Notes: generated by a model from the sequence alone, not told the origin. Shown: positions 23,110 through 33,008, counted from the stretch's first letter. The stretch: DNA of 64,000 nt from Pararhodobacter sp. SW119 (GCF_017811755.1 NZ_JADDJF010000013.1:1-64000); one strand, 5' to 3'. Numbers and translations: made by a program.

Positions 23110-24528
23110 ATGCTGAACCCGGCGGAAGGGGCCTTTCTGAACGAACTCGCCGCGGCCCTGCCCGAGGGCGCGCTGCGCCAACCCGAGGCGCGCCACCTCG
23201 AGGAGCCGCGCGGGCGGTGGAGCGGCCGGGCCGGCGTGCTGGCCTGTCCGGCGTCGGTCGACGAGGTGGCGGTGATCCTGCGCGCGGCGGGCGCGGCGAG
23301 CGTGCCGGTCGTGCCCTATGGCGGCGGGACGGGGCTTGTCGGCGGTCAGGTGGCGGCCGAACTGCCGGCGCCGCTGATCCTGTCGCTCGAACGGATGGCG
23401 CGCATTCGCGCGGTCGAGCCGGCGGGCAACGCGCTGATCGCCGAGGCCGGCTGCATCCTTGCCGATGTCCAGCGCGCCGCTGCTGACGCGGGACGCCTCT
23501 TTCCACTTTCGCTTGCCTCCGAAGGATCGGCGCGGATCGGCGGGCTGTTGGCCACCAACGCCGGCGGCACCGGCGTGCTGCGCTGGGGCAACGCGCGCGA
23601 CCTGTGCCTGGGGCTCGAGGTGGTGACGGCCGACGGGCGGGTCTGGCACGGGCTGAAGCGGCTGCGCAAGAACAACATGGGCTACGACCTGCGCCACCTG
23701 ATGATCGGATCGGAGGGCACGCTGGGCGTGATCACGGCGGCCAGCCTGCGGCTGGTCCCGCGCCCGGCGCGGCAGGGCGCGGCGCTGTTTGTCGTGCGCG
23801 ACCCACAGGCGGCGCTCGATCTGCTGGACCGCGCGCAGGCGCATCTGGGCGAAGGGATATCGGCGTTTGAGTTGATCGGCGGAATGGGGCTGCGGTTCCT
23901 GGCCGACACGATGCCCCAGGTCCGCCAGCCGTTTGCCGAGCCGCCGGAATGGATGGTGTTGATCGACCTCGGCCTGCCCGAAGCGAACGATCCCCAGGCA
24001 GCACTGGAGTCGCTTTTTGCCGAGGCGGCGGAAGCCGGGCTTGCCAGCGACGGCGTGATCGCCGCGTCCGAGGCGCAGCGGGCGCAGTTCTGGGCCCTGC
24101 GCGAATCGATCCCCGAGGCGAACCGGAAGATCGGGTCGGTCTCGAACCACGATATCTCGGTGCCGCTGGCGGCGGTGCCGGAGTTCATCGACCGCGCCGA
24201 CGCCGCCTTGGCCGCGATCGGCGCGTTCCGGATCAACTGCTTCGGCCACCTGGGCGACGGCAACCTGCACTGGAACGTCTTTCCGGCGCCCGGCCGCAGC
24301 CGCGCCGAGCACGAGAACCAGCGCGACGAGATCAAGACCCGTGTGCATGACCTGGTGCACGAACTTGGCGGGTCGGTCAGCGCCGAACACGGGATCGGCC
24401 GGTTCAAGGTCCCGGACCTGGAGCGCTACGGCGATCCGGTCGCGCTGGCGTTGATGCGAACGATCAAGGACGCGCTGGACCCCGACGGCATCCTCAACCC
24501 CGGCGCGGTGCTGCGCATGCGCGACTGA
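23110..24528 (+). CDS. FAD-binding 2-hydroxyacid oxidoreductase
   Basis: A 472-residue flavoprotein of the FAD_binding_4 / FAD-oxidase C family. The N-terminal FAD site has VPYGGGTGLVGGQ, the C-terminal domain NCFGHLGDGNLHWNV, and SAEHGIGRFK closes the active site. These features fit D-2-hydroxyglutarate or D-lactate dehydrogenases. The exact substrate cannot be read from sequence. It is 12 bases after the acetyltransferase. Confidence 0.9.
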   Translation: MLNPAEGAFLNELAAALPEGALRQPEARHLEEPRGRWSGRAGVLACPASVDEVAVILRAAGAASVPVVPYGGGTGLVGGQVAAELPAPLILSLERMARIRAVEPAGNALIAEAGCILADVQRAAADAGRLFPLSLASEGSARIGGLLATNAGGTGVLRWGNARDLCLGLEVVTADGRVWHGLKRLRKNNMGYDLRHLMIGSEGTLGVITAASLRLVPRPARQGAALFVVRDPQAALDLLDRAQAHLGEGISAFELIGGMGLRFLADTMPQVRQPFAEPPEWMVLIDLGLPEANDPQAALESLFAEAAEAGLASDGVIAASEAQRAQFWALRESIPEANRKIGSVSNHDISVPLAAVPEFIDRADAALAAIGAFRINCFGHLGDGNLHWNVFPAPGRSRAEHENQRDEIKTRVHDLVHELGGSVSAEHGIGRFKVPDLERYGDPVALALMRTIKDALDPDGILNPGAVLRMRD

Positions 24529-24611
24529 TTTCCCTTGCCCTTGGTCGGTGGCGACCGATCTTTTCCCCATGGGGCACGATTGCCGCAATCACGAAGAAGG
24601 GGAGCAAGACG

Positions 24612-25559
24612 ATGACGATTTCGAGACGCGCGATGATGGCGGGCACTGTCGGTCTGGGTGCGGCCTTTGCCTTCCGCCCGTTGTCGGCGCAGGCACAGAC
24701 GGAAGCCGGGGAGGGATACATGCGCACGCGGATCGGCGATTTCGAAGTGATCGCGCTGAGCGACGGTTCGGTACAGCGACCGCTGGATGCAGGCTTCGTG
24801 CGCAATGCGCCGCTGGAGGACGTTCAGGCGGCGCTTGCGTCGGCGGGCCTGCCCACCGATCACGTCACCAACAGCTTCTCGCCCGTGGTCGTGATCGCGG
24901 ACGGGCGTCACATCCTGTTCGACGCGGGCTTTGCCGACAATGGCCCCGACGGCACGGGACTGCTGGCGGAGAACATGGAAGCCGCCGGGATCGCGCCGGG
25001 GGACATCGACGCGGTGGTGATGAGCCACCTGCACCCGGACCATGTGAACGGCCTGCGGCGCAGCGACGGCACGCTGGTCTATCCCGACGCGGAGATCTGG
25101 ATACCGCAGCCCGAGCTTGACCACTGGATGAGCGACGAGCGGATGAACGCCGCCCCCGAAGGCGCGCGGGGCGCGTTCCGCGTGGTCCGCCGGGTACTCG
25201 ACGGCTACCCCGAGGGGCGGTTGAACGCCTTCGCGCCCGGGACGCGCGTGGCGGGTGCGATCGACACCGCGCCGGCCTTCGGGCATACGCCCGGGCACAC
25301 GGTCCTGTCGGTCGGCGAGGGCGCCGAGAGCTTCACCTTCATCGGTGACGCGGCGCATATCCCGGCGCTGTTCGTGGCCAATCCCGACTGGCAGCTGATG
25401 TTCGACATGGACCCCGACGCCGCGCGCGAATCGCGCCACGCGCTGCTGGCGCGGCTTGCCGAGCAGGGGGGGCTGGTCGCCGGCTATCACTTCCCGGCGG
25501 GCACCATCGGCCGGATCGAAACGGCCGGCGACAGCTACGCCTACAGCACGAACGGCTGA
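24612..25559 (+). CDS. Tat-exported metallo-beta-lactamase-fold hydrolase
   Basis: The protein has 315 residues. The N-terminus TISRRAMMAGTVGLGAAFAF ending SAQAQ is a twin-arginine signal, so the enzyme should act in the periplasm already folded with metal. The zinc motif is SHLHPDH (His139, His141, Asp143, His144), followed by GHTPGHT and FIGDAAH. It resembles the cytosolic MBL protein at 3908-4735 in motif spacing. The substrate is unknown; lactone or thioester hydrolysis is plausible. Confidence 0.9.
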   Translation: MTISRRAMMAGTVGLGAAFAFRPLSAQAQTEAGEGYMRTRIGDFEVIALSDGSVQRPLDAGFVRNAPLEDVQAALASAGLPTDHVTNSFSPVVVIADGRHILFDAGFADNGPDGTGLLAENMEAAGIAPGDIDAVVMSHLHPDHVNGLRRSDGTLVYPDAEIWIPQPELDHWMSDERMNAAPEGARGAFRVVRRVLDGYPEGRLNAFAPGTRVAGAIDTAPAFGHTPGHTVLSVGEGAESFTFIGDAAHIPALFVANPDWQLMFDMDPDAARESRHALLARLAEQGGLVAGYHFPAGTIGRIETAGDSYAYSTNG

Positions 25560-25578
25560 TCCGGGTGCGCCCCGGCGG

Positions 25579-26187
25579 TCAGCCGTCGTCGGGGCGCTTC
25601 AGCGTGAAGGTGTCGCGCACGACCGTGTAGTCGCGATAGCCGAGCCGGGCGACCGGGTTGTAGCGGGTGATTTCGAATATCCCGTCCACCAGGCAGTCGT
25701 CGCGCAGGTGGATTCCGGTGACCTCGCCGATGACGAGGTAGTTGGCGGCCCCGGCCAGTTGCACGATCTGGCTCATCTGGCATTCCAGCGCCGCGGGCGC
25801 GCCGGCGACGCGCGAACAGGGGATCGTCTCGCACGCGGCCCGTTGCAGGGCGGCAAGGTCGAACTCGTCGGTCTCCCTCGGCCAGCCGCCGGAGCTTTGG
25901 TTCATCGCGTCGATCATCGCCTCGGCCACGATATTGACGCAGAAGACGCCGGTTTCGCGGATGTTGGCGACGCTGTCCTTGGTGCCGGCCCGGTCGGACT
26001 TGGCGCCGGTTGACGCGAAGATGACCTGCGGTGGCACGTAGGCGACCGCGTTGAAGAAGGAATAGGGCGCAAGGTTCTCCGCCCCGTCCGCGCCGCGCGT
26101 CGAGATCCAGCCGATGGGGCGCGGCGTGACGATGGCGTTGAACGGGTTGTGGGGTAGGCCGTGGCCGTCGGACGGTTTGTAGAACAT
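25579..26187 (-). CDS. Flavin reductase-like FMN-binding protein
   Basis: A 202-residue flavin-reductase-like split-barrel protein: NPFNAIVTPRPIGWISTRG at the N-terminus, NLAPYSFFNAVAYVPP and RETGVFCVNIVAEAM are characteristic of the FMN-binding DIM6/NTAB group. It is probably an NAD(P)H:FMN reductase or a flavin-dependent oxidoreductase component; no partner monooxygenase is adjacent. It is convergent with the Tat-MBL gene, only 19 bases away. A longer reading frame upstream lacks family sequence. Confidence 0.88.
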   Translation of the reverse strand: MFYKPSDGHGLPHNPFNAIVTPRPIGWISTRGADGAENLAPYSFFNAVAYVPPQVIFASTGAKSDRAGTKDSVANIRETGVFCVNIVAEAMIDAMNQSSGGWPRETDEFDLAALQRAACETIPCSRVAGAPAALECQMSQIVQLAGAANYLVIGEVTGIHLRDDCLVDGIFEITRYNPVARLGYRDYTVVRDTFTLKRPDDG

Positions 26188-26259
26188 GCGCTCTCCTTCG
26201 ATTTGAAACCGACATAGGCCCGTGCTACGCGCGCTTCCAGCGGAAAACCGGGGGCGGGC

Positions 26260-26754
26260 GTGGAACTTGGGCAGGAGCGGGCCGGGGACTGGTGGGAGGT
26301 CGAGGCCCTCTATGACCTCTGCTTCGCACCGGGGCGCGAGGCGCTGTCGTCCTACCGCCTGCGCGACGGAGTGCCGCCCGTGCCGGAACTCTGCCTCTGG
26401 CTGCGCGACGAGACCGGCGCGCTGGTCGCGGCGATCCGGCACTGGCCGGTGCGGGTGGGCGGCGCCCCGGCGCTGCTGCTGGGGCCGGTCGCGGTGCATC
26501 CGACGCGCCAGGGCGAGGGGCTGGCGGGCAACCTGATGGGCGAGAGCATGGCGCGGGCGGCGGACCTGGGCTGGGCGCGGGTGATGCTGGTCGGCGATGC
26601 CCCCTATTATGCGCGCTTCGGCTTCAGCCGGCTCGAGGGCGTCGAGATGCCGCCGCCCACGAACCCCGACCGTGTGCTGGGCTACGCGCTGCAGCCCGGG
26701 GCCTGGGAGGGGGTCACGGGGTTGGTCAGTCGCTGGTGCGCAGCGGGGTCGTGA
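26260..26754 (+). CDS. GNAT acetyltransferase (YhbS-like)
   Basis: A 164-residue GNAT domain with GPVAVHPTRQGEGLAGNLM (acetyl-CoA loop) and GDAPYYARFGFSR, the signature of the YhbS/predicted N-acetyltransferase group. The start is GTG at 26260. It stands alone, divergent from the flavin reductase and convergent with the nitronate monooxygenase. The target is unknown. Confidence 0.88.
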   Translation: MELGQERAGDWWEVEALYDLCFAPGREALSSYRLRDGVPPVPELCLWLRDETGALVAAIRHWPVRVGGAPALLLGPVAVHPTRQGEGLAGNLMGESMARAADLGWARVMLVGDAPYYARFGFSRLEGVEMPPPTNPDRVLGYALQPGAWEGVTGLVSRWCAAGS

Positions 26755-26816
26755 CTGCGGGGTCGTGACGGCGGGGTGCGCGAAACCGGGTCGTTGCGCG
26801 GGCAGGTCGAGAGGGC

Positions 26817-26879
26817 TGCGCAAATTTGCGCAATATCATAACCTTCTGTTATTGTTATAAAAGGTCATATCTGTTAACC
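26817..26879 (+). repeat. Composite palindrome/TTAACC element, copy c
   Basis: TGCGCAAATTTGCGCA (26817-26832) is a perfect palindrome; TTAACC starts at 26874, 49.5 bp from its centre. The CTTG position is degenerate here (GTTA on the minus strand). The region is visibly AT-rich. It lies between convergent stops at 26754 and 26945. Confidence 0.6.
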
Positions 26880-26944
26880 AAATTTCAACCCGCCCGAAGG
26901 CGCGGGACGGGTCAGGTCAGACGTCGCGGCTGGCGGTGCGGCGA

Positions 26945-27970
26945 TCACGGTTGCCGGGATTCCGGGGCGCGCAACTGGTCGCCCCGGCTGGCGGCGGCAA
27001 GGACCGCCCGCGCCTCGGTCACGATGTCGCGGACGATGTCGGCTGCCGGCTGTTCGCGGCGCACGAGGCCGACGCCCAGGCCGGCCCAAAGCGGCAGGGC
27101 CTCGATGTCGCCGGTGAACTCGGCGTGCGCCACGATTGCGTCGTAACGGCGAATGGGGCCTTTGGGCCGGTTCGCGACGATGTCGCCCTCGCCGGGCCGG
27201 TTGCCGCTGGGCGGGCGGCCCGCGTCTTCCCAGGCGGCGACGGTCGGGGTGCGCAGGACCCGGCCCGGTGCGTCCGGCCAGGTACCGTCGTAGAGCGTCG
27301 AAATGACCGTGTCCCGCGCCTCGGCCGCCAACACGCGGGTGCGGTAGAGCGGGTGGATCTCGGCCTCGGTCGCGCCGAGGAATCGCGTGCCCATGAAGGC
27401 GGCCTGAGCGCCGAGTGCGAGAACGGCGGCAAGGCCGCGACCGTCGCCGATGCCGCCCGCCGCAGCCACCGGCACGGGGGCCACCGCATCGACCACCGCC
27501 GGCACCAGGGCCAGCGTGGAGACCGTACCGCGTACGTGGCCGCCGGCCTCCCACCCCTGCGCGACGATGATGTCGGCCCCGGCTTCGGCCGCGCTTTCGG
27601 CCTCGGCGACGCTGCCGACGGTCATCATCAGCAGCGCCCCGGAATCGTGGATGCGCCCGACCAGCGGGGCGGGATCGCCCCAGAAGAGCGAGACGACCGG
27701 CACGCGCTCGGCCAGCATCGCCTCGAACTCCGCCGCGATATCATAGGAGAGGAGGAGGTTGCAGGCGAAGGGGCGGTCGGTGCGTGCGCGAACCTCGCTG
27801 ATACGGCGCCGCGTGCCGTCGGCGCCCCAGCCGGTCAGCGTGACCGTCCCGAGCCCGCCGGCGCCCGAAACCGCAGAGGCCAGCGCCGGACCCGCCGGGC
27901 CGCCGATCGGGGCCTGGATGATCGGATGGTCGATCCCGAGCCTTTCGCACAGCGGCGTCCGCATCGGCAC
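26945..27970 (-). CDS. Nitronate monooxygenase (NMO/2-nitropropane dioxygenase family)
   Basis: A 341-residue FMN-dependent TIM-barrel enzyme: IDHPIIQAPIGGPAGPALASAVS at the N-terminus, ADIIVAQGWEAGGHVRG and VAAAGGIGDGRGLAAVLALGAQAAFMGTRF (split family motifs) bind FMN phosphate. It oxidises alkyl nitronates such as propionate 3-nitronate. The start is ATG at 27970 or 27964. It is divergent from rplO. Confidence 0.92.
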   Translation of the reverse strand: MPMRTPLCERLGIDHPIIQAPIGGPAGPALASAVSGAGGLGTVTLTGWGADGTRRRISEVRARTDRPFACNLLLSYDIAAEFEAMLAERVPVVSLFWGDPAPLVGRIHDSGALLMMTVGSVAEAESAAEAGADIIVAQGWEAGGHVRGTVSTLALVPAVVDAVAPVPVAAAGGIGDGRGLAAVLALGAQAAFMGTRFLGATEAEIHPLYRTRVLAAEARDTVISTLYDGTWPDAPGRVLRTPTVAAWEDAGRPPSGNRPGEGDIVANRPKGPIRRYDAIVAHAEFTGDIEALPLWAGLGVGLVRREQPAADIVRDIVTEARAVLAAASRGDQLRAPESRQP

Positions 27971-28102
27971 CCTCCGGCCCTATTCCAAGGACCCTGAATC
28001 TAGCATGGATCGGCCGGGGGCGGTGACAGATTCGTCAGCCCCGGTTCGCCAGCGGTGAGCGTGGCAAGCGCAGGGGTCCGTGCGCGCCCTTTCCGGCGGG
28101 GC

Positions 28103-28131
28103 TTGCGCGGCGGGCGCGTTTGGTCTAGGCA
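28103..28131 (+). promoter_or_regulatory. Probable promoter of the rplO operon
   Basis: TTGCGC (28103-28108), a 17-bp spacer and TAGGCA (28126-28131). It is the best -35/-10 pair in the divergent gap before rplO and resembles the promoter before rpsM in having a TAG-type -10. A gene-proximal promoter is expected because the upstream spc genes are missing here. Confidence 0.45.
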
Positions 28132-28224
28132 CCCGCCAGCCTTCGGGCCGACCAATCGATGACAACAACATGCCGTGTTCGCCCATTATCGCTTCGGGGG
28201 CGTTTCCGGCCAAGGAGAAGCGAC

Positions 28225-28704
28225 ATGAAACTCAACGATCTGCGCGACAATCCCGGCGCGATGACCAAGAAGAAGCGGGTCGCGCGCGGCCCCGGCTCGG
28301 GCAAGGGCAAGACCGCCGGGCGCGGCATCAAGGGCCAGAAGTCCCGTTCGGGCGTGGCGCTGAATGCCTATGAGGGCGGTCAGATGCCGCTTTACCGCCG
28401 CCTGCCGAAGCGCGGCTTCACCAAGCCGAACCGCAAGGCCTTTGCGGTCGTGAACCTGGGCGCCATCGCCCGGTTCATCGAAGCCGGCAAGCTGGACGCG
28501 AAGGCCGAGATCACCGAGGACCTGCTGGTGACCTCGGGGCTGGTACGGCGCAAGCTCGACGGCGTGCGCGTTCTGGCCAAGGGCGAGATCGCGCAGGCGG
28601 TGACGCTGTCGGTGACCGGCGCGTCGAAAGCCGCGGTCGAGGCCGTGGAAAAGGCCGGCGGAACCCTGAAAACCGCGCAGGCTGTCGCCGAAGCGGCCGA
28701 ATAA
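28225..28704 (+). CDS. rplO: 50S ribosomal protein L15
   Basis: A 159-residue protein: [41 protein letters not shown] and [19 protein letters not shown] are the L15 core. It binds 23S rRNA late in 50S assembly. ATG at 28225 follows AAGGAGAAG. It is the first gene of this ribosomal block; rpmD and the rest of the spc operon that normally precede it are absent. Confidence 0.98.
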   Translation: MKLNDLRDNPGAMTKKKRVARGPGSGKGKTAGRGIKGQKSRSGVALNAYEGGQMPLYRRLPKRGFTKPNRKAFAVVNLGAIARFIEAGKLDAKAEITEDLLVTSGLVRRKLDGVRVLAKGEIAQAVTLSVTGASKAAVEAVEKAGGTLKTAQAVAEAAE

Positions 28705-28754
28705 GGTGTTGTGAGCGCCCGCGCGCGCGACTACATCTTCACCGAGGTTTTCCT

Positions 28755-28786
28755 GCGCCGCCGACCGGGGACCGGTTCGGCGGCGC
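28755..28786 (+). other. GC-rich hairpin between rplO and secY
   Basis: A perfect 10-bp inverted repeat, GCGCCGCCGA (28755-28764) and its complement (28777-28786), surrounds a 12-base loop. There is no T tract, so it is more likely an mRNA-processing or stability hairpin than a terminator. Confidence 0.5.
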
Positions 28787-28807
28787 GCGCATGAAAGAGA
28801 CGGGCAC

Positions 28808-30205
28808 ATGACATCTGCGGCAGAGCAAATGGCGGCCAACACCAGCTGGGCCGCCCTGGTGAAGGCGAAGGAACTGCGCCAGCGCATTCTCTTCGCGCTC
28901 GGCCTTTTGATCGTCTACCGGATCGGCACCTACATTCCGGTGCCCGGCATCGACGGCGGCGCGCTGCGCGAGTTCATGGACGAGGCGACCGCCGGACTGG
29001 GCGGGATGCTCAACATGTTCACCGGCGGCGCGATCGCGCGGATGGGCATCTTCGCCCTGGGCATCATGCCCTACATCTCGGCGGCGATCATCGTGCAGCT
29101 GGTGGCGGCCATGTACGGCCCCTGGCAGGCGCTGAAGAAGGAAGGCGAGATGGGGCGGCGCAAGCTGAACCAGTACACGCGCTTCGGCACCGTCCTGCTG
29201 GCCACGATGCAGTCCTACGGGCTGGCGGTCAGCCTGGAGGCCGGCGATCTGGCCACCGATCCGGGCTGGTTCTTCCGCATATCGACCGTCATCACGCTGG
29301 TCGGCGGCACCATGTTCCTGATGTGGCTGGGCGAGCAGATCACCGCGCGCGGCATCGGCAACGGCATCTCGCTGATCATCTTCGTGGGCATCATCGCCGA
29401 GATCCCGGCGCAGCTTGCGCAGTTCCTCAGCCAGGGACGGACCGGGGCGATCAGCCCGGCGGTGGTGATCGGCATCCTGCTCATGATGATCGCGCTGGTG
29501 GCGTTCATCGTGTTCATGGAACGCGCCTTGCGAAAGATCCATATCCAGTATCCCCGCCGGCAGGTGGGCATGAAGGTCTTCGACGGCGGCGCCTCGCACC
29601 TGCCGGTGAAGGTCAATCCCGCGAACGTGATCCCGGCGATCTTCGCCTCGTCGCTCTTGCTTCTGCCGACGACCGTCTCGACCTTCTCGGGGCAGTCGAC
29701 CAGCCCGTTCATGGCCACCATGCTGGCCTATTTCGGGCCGGGACAGCCGCTCTATCTGCTGTTCTTCACCGGCATGATCATCTTCTTCACCTTCTTCTAC
29801 ACGCTCAACGTGTCGTTCAAGGTCGAGGATGTGGCCGAGAACCTGAAGAACCAGAACGGCTTCATTCCCGGTATCCGGCCGGGCAAGCGGACCGAGGAAT
29901 ACCTCTACTACGTCGTCACGCGAATCGTCACCGTCGGGTCGCTCTATCTTGCCGGCGTCGCCCTCATGCCCGAGATCCTGCGCGCGCAGTTGCAGATCCC
30001 CTTCTATTTCGGCGGCACCTCGGTCCTGATCGTCGTCGTGGTCGGGATGGACACGATGAACCAGGTCCAGTCGCACCTGCTGGCGCACCAGTACGAGGGG
30101 CTGCTGGAGAAGTCGCGCCTGCGTGGCAAGGGCGCGCGCGGCTCCGGTTCGCGCGGCTCGGGCGGGCGGAGCGGTAGCCCGCGCAAGGGGCCGTCGCTGC
30201 GCTGA
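28808..30205 (+). CDS. secY: Protein translocase subunit SecY
   Basis: A 465-residue channel with ten predicted membrane helices. Recognisable stretches are GTYIPVPGIDGGALREFM, GIMPYISAAIIVQL, and QNGFIPGIRPGKRTEEYL with the cytosolic loop that contacts ribosome and SecA; a basic Gly/Arg/Ser tail ends the protein. It is the core of SecYEG (secE at 62293-62490). adk, usual after secY in this group, is not present. Confidence 0.98.
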   Translation: MTSAAEQMAANTSWAALVKAKELRQRILFALGLLIVYRIGTYIPVPGIDGGALREFMDEATAGLGGMLNMFTGGAIARMGIFALGIMPYISAAIIVQLVAAMYGPWQALKKEGEMGRRKLNQYTRFGTVLLATMQSYGLAVSLEAGDLATDPGWFFRISTVITLVGGTMFLMWLGEQITARGIGNGISLIIFVGIIAEIPAQLAQFLSQGRTGAISPAVVIGILLMMIALVAFIVFMERALRKIHIQYPRRQVGMKVFDGGASHLPVKVNPANVIPAIFASSLLLLPTTVSTFSGQSTSPFMATMLAYFGPGQPLYLLFFTGMIIFFTFFYTLNVSFKVEDVAENLKNQNGFIPGIRPGKRTEEYLYYVVTRIVTVGSLYLAGVALMPEILRAQLQIPFYFGGTSVLIVVVVGMDTMNQVQSHLLAHQYEGLLEKSRLRGKGARGSGSRGSGGRSGSPRKGPSLR

Positions 30206-30281
30206 TCCGGGCCTGGCGGCCGGCGCGACGGACCGCAAGGCAGCCCGCCGCCAACCGTTCAACGGTTCCGGCGATGCGCTC

Positions 30282-30310
30282 TTGACCTCGGTCTGAAAAA
30301 CGCCTAGCGG
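30282..30310 (+). promoter_or_regulatory. Promoter before rpsM
   Basis: TTGACC (30282-30287), a 17-bp spacer and TAGCGG (30305-30310), about 127 bases before rpsM. The perfect -35 and TAG-type -10 look like a strong alphaproteobacterial ribosomal promoter. It makes rpsM-rpsK at least partly independent of secY. Confidence 0.6.
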
Positions 30311-30436
30311 GAGCCCTCGAATTCGCGCTCCGAGTCGCGTTGCGACCCGGGCGCGTTTCATATCACACGGCCACTTGGGCGCGTGTTGTGAAAAAAGGTT
30401 CTGGAACTACGGAACCGCAACGAAAGGAAGACCTGC

Positions 30437-30805
30437 GTGGCACGTATTGCTGGCGTCAACATCCCTACCGGAAAGCGCGTACCGATCGCGCTGACCTATA
30501 TCCATGGCATCGGTCCGACCATTGCCAACAAGATCGTCGAATCGCTGAACATCGCGCCCTCGCGCCGGATCAACGAGCTGTCCGATGACGAGGTTCTGGC
30601 GATCCGCGAGTTCATCGACGCCAACCTGACCGTCGAAGGCGACCTGCGCCGCGAGGTGCAGATGAACATCAAGCGCATGATGGACATCGGCTCGTATCGC
30701 GGTCTGCGTCACCGCCGCAACCTGCCCGTGCGCGGCCAGCGCACCCATACCAACGCCCGCACGCGCAAGGGCCCGGCGAAAGCGATCGCCGGCAAGAAGA
30801 AATAA
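30437..30805 (+). CDS. rpsM: 30S ribosomal protein S13
   Basis: A 122-residue protein: [27 protein letters not shown]-type helix-two-turn-helix, and the basic tail [24 protein letters not shown] that reaches the decoding centre. It contacts the 50S subunit through inter-subunit bridges. It is followed by rpsK after 12 bases. Confidence 0.98.
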   Translation: MARIAGVNIPTGKRVPIALTYIHGIGPTIANKIVESLNIAPSRRINELSDDEVLAIREFIDANLTVEGDLRREVQMNIKRMMDIGSYRGLRHRRNLPVRGQRTHTNARTRKGPAKAIAGKKK

Positions 30806-30817
30806 GGGGGCGGAACA

Positions 30818-31207
30818 ATGGCTCGTGACAAGACGCGCGTGAAGCGCAAGGAACGCAAGAACATCGCCGCCGGCGTGGCGCATGTGAATTCGTCGTTCAA
30901 CAATACCAAGATCCTGATCTCGGACGTTCAGGGCAACGCGATATCGTGGTCCTCGGCCGGCACCATGGGCTTCAAGGGGTCGCGCAAGTCGACGCCCTAT
31001 GCGGCGCAGCTTGCCGCCGAAGATGCCGCCAAGAAGGCCCAGGAACACGGCCTGCGCACCCTCGAGGTCGAGGTGCAGGGGCCGGGATCGGGCCGGGAAT
31101 CGGCGCTGCGGGCACTGGCCGCCGCCGGACTGGTGATCACCTCCATCCGCGATGTCACGCCGCTGCCGCACAACGGCTGCCGCGCGCCGAAACGGCGCCG
31201 CGTCTGA
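30818..31207 (+). CDS. rpsK: 30S ribosomal protein S11
   Basis: A 129-residue protein: [39 protein letters not shown] and the C-terminal [15 protein letters not shown] are typical of S11. It sits on the 30S platform near the Shine-Dalgarno helix. It is in the rpsM-rpsK-rpoA-rplQ order. Confidence 0.98.
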   Translation: MARDKTRVKRKERKNIAAGVAHVNSSFNNTKILISDVQGNAISWSSAGTMGFKGSRKSTPYAAQLAAEDAAKKAQEHGLRTLEVEVQGPGSGRESALRALAAAGLVITSIRDVTPLPHNGCRAPKRRRV

Positions 31208-31227
31208 CATCCGACCGCTGCAAGCGG

Positions 31228-31263
31228 GCCGCGCCACCCCGGCGCGGTCCGGCTTTTCGTTTT
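31228..31263 (+). terminator. Terminator-like hairpin between rpsK and rpoA
   Basis: GCCGCGCC (31228-31235) pairs with GGCGCGGT (31241-31248) with one G-T pair, followed after a short GC stretch by CTTTTCGTTTT. It may attenuate transcription into rpoA, lowering it relative to the ribosomal proteins. Confidence 0.5.
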
Positions 31264-31322
31264 GATCCTCGGGCGTATCGGGCCTTGGACATGGGCCGGA
31301 TACTGGAATGGAGGCGAACTAC

Positions 31323-32339
31323 ATGATCCACAAGAATTGGCAGGAACTGATCAAACCGGCACAGCTGGAGGTCAGGCCCGGCAGCATTCCGGCGCGCCGC
31401 GCGACCGTCGTCGCCGAACCGCTGGAGCGGGGCTTCGGCCTGACGCTGGGCAACGCGCTGCGCCGGGTGCTGATGTCGTCGCTTCAGGGCGCGGCGATCA
31501 CCAGCGTGCAGATCGACAACGTCCTTCATGAATTCTCCTCGGTGCCCGGCGTGCGCGAGGACGTGACCGACATCGTCCTCAACCTCAAGGGCGTCGCGCT
31601 GAGGATGGAGGTCGACGGTCCTAAGCGCGTGACCGTTTCGGCGCGCGGCCCGGCGGTGGTCAAGGCCGGCGACATCGCGGTCACCAACGGCATCGAGGTG
31701 CTGAACAAGGACCAGGTGATCTGCCACCTCGACGACGGCTCCGAGCTTTACATGGAACTGACGGTCAATACCGGCAAGGGCTATGTCTCGGCCGACAAGA
31801 ACCGGCCCGAGGATGCGCCGATCGGTCTGATCCCGATCGACGCGATCTATTCGCCGGTCAAGAAGGTCGCCTACGAGGTCACGCCGACCCGCGAGGGTCA
31901 GGTGCTGGACTATGACAAGCTGACCATGAAGCTCGAAACCGATGGCTCGGTGACGCCCGAGGATGCGGTCGCCTATGCCGCGCGCATCCTGCAGGACCAG
32001 TTGCAGATCTTCGTCAACTTCGACGAGCCCGAAGCGGCCGGCCGCGGCGACATGGACGACGGTCTGGAGTTCAACCCGCTGCTGCTGAAGAAGGTGGACG
32101 AACTGGAGCTTTCGGTCCGGTCCGCCAACTGCCTGAAGAACGACAACATCGTCTATATCGGCGACCTGATCCAGAAGACCGAGGCCGAGATGCTGCGCAC
32201 GCCGAACTTCGGCCGCAAGTCCCTCAACGAGATCAAGGAAGTGCTGTCGGGCATGGGTCTGCACCTGGGCATGGATGTCGAGGACTGGCCGCCGGAGAAC
32301 ATCGAGGATCTGGCCAAGCGCTACGAGGACCAGTTCTGA
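31323..32339 (+). CDS. rpoA: RNA polymerase alpha subunit
   Basis: A 338-residue protein. The N-terminal dimerisation/assembly domain has [23 protein letters not shown] linker leads to the C-terminal domain with [16 protein letters not shown] and [14 protein letters not shown], which binds UP elements and activators such as FnrL. ATG at 31323 is chosen because GGAGGCG lies at the right distance; an in-frame ATG 15 bases upstream would bury that site. Confidence 0.98.
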   Translation: MIHKNWQELIKPAQLEVRPGSIPARRATVVAEPLERGFGLTLGNALRRVLMSSLQGAAITSVQIDNVLHEFSSVPGVREDVTDIVLNLKGVALRMEVDGPKRVTVSARGPAVVKAGDIAVTNGIEVLNKDQVICHLDDGSELYMELTVNTGKGYVSADKNRPEDAPIGLIPIDAIYSPVKKVAYEVTPTREGQVLDYDKLTMKLETDGSVTPEDAVAYAARILQDQLQIFVNFDEPEAAGRGDMDDGLEFNPLLLKKVDELELSVRSANCLKNDNIVYIGDLIQKTEAEMLRTPNFGRKSLNEIKEVLSGMGLHLGMDVEDWPPENIEDLAKRYEDQF

Positions 32340-32461
32340 GCAGGCGCGCTTAACCAGGGGGCGCGCCCGTCGCGCCCCATCGGGCCCCGGCCCGCAAGGA
32401 GAGCCGCCTTCATTCGCAGGGGTGGCCGGACAAAGAATAAAGTGACTGAAGGAGAGACATC

Positions 32462-32881
32462 ATGCGTCACGCCCGCGGCTACCGCCGCCTGAACCGTACC
32501 CACGAGCACCGCAAGGCGCTTTTCGCCAACCTGTCCGGCTCGCTGATCGAGCACGAGCAGATCAAGACCACGCTGCCCAAGGCCAAGGAACTGCGTCCGG
32601 TGATCGAAAAGCTGATCACGCTGGCCAAGCGCGGCGATCTGCACGCCCGCCGGCAAGCCGCGGCGCAACTCAAGCAGGACAAGGACGTCGCCAAGCTCTT
32701 CGACGTGCTGGGACCGCGCTACAAGGACCGTCAGGGCGGGTATGTCCGCGTCCTGAAGGCCGGATTCCGCTATGGCGACATGGCGCCGATGGCGATCATC
32801 GAATTCGTCGACCGCGACCTGGAGGCCAAGGGCGCCGGCGACCGCGCCCGCCTGGAAGCGGCCGAGGCCGCCGAGGACTGA
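32462..32881 (+). CDS. rplQ: 50S ribosomal protein L17
   Basis: A 139-residue protein starting [20 protein letters not shown], with [16 protein letters not shown] in the centre and an acidic/Ala-rich tail. It lies near the exit tunnel of the 50S subunit. The start has a strong GAAGGAGAG site. It is the last gene of the block and is followed by a terminator. Confidence 0.98.
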   Translation: MRHARGYRRLNRTHEHRKALFANLSGSLIEHEQIKTTLPKAKELRPVIEKLITLAKRGDLHARRQAAAQLKQDKDVAKLFDVLGPRYKDRQGGYVRVLKAGFRYGDMAPMAIIEFVDRDLEAKGAGDRARLEAAEAAED

Positions 32882-32904
32882 TCCCCGACGCCATCGCGAT
32901 TTTC

Positions 32905-32935
32905 AGGCCCGCGGCGCCCGCCGCGGGCCTTTGTC
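32905..32935 (+). terminator. Terminator of the ribosomal/rpoA operon
   Basis: A perfect 10-bp stem (32905-32914 with 32921-32930, 6-base loop) is followed by TTGTCGTTT, 23 bases after the rplQ stop. The T tract is imperfect but the position is right. Confidence 0.7.
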
Positions 32936-33008
32936 GTTTCGGTCGGTGATTGAACCTCGGGGCTGGCAGACCCATAGTCCTGTCCGGTTCGGAGTGCAGG
33001 AGGGGGCG

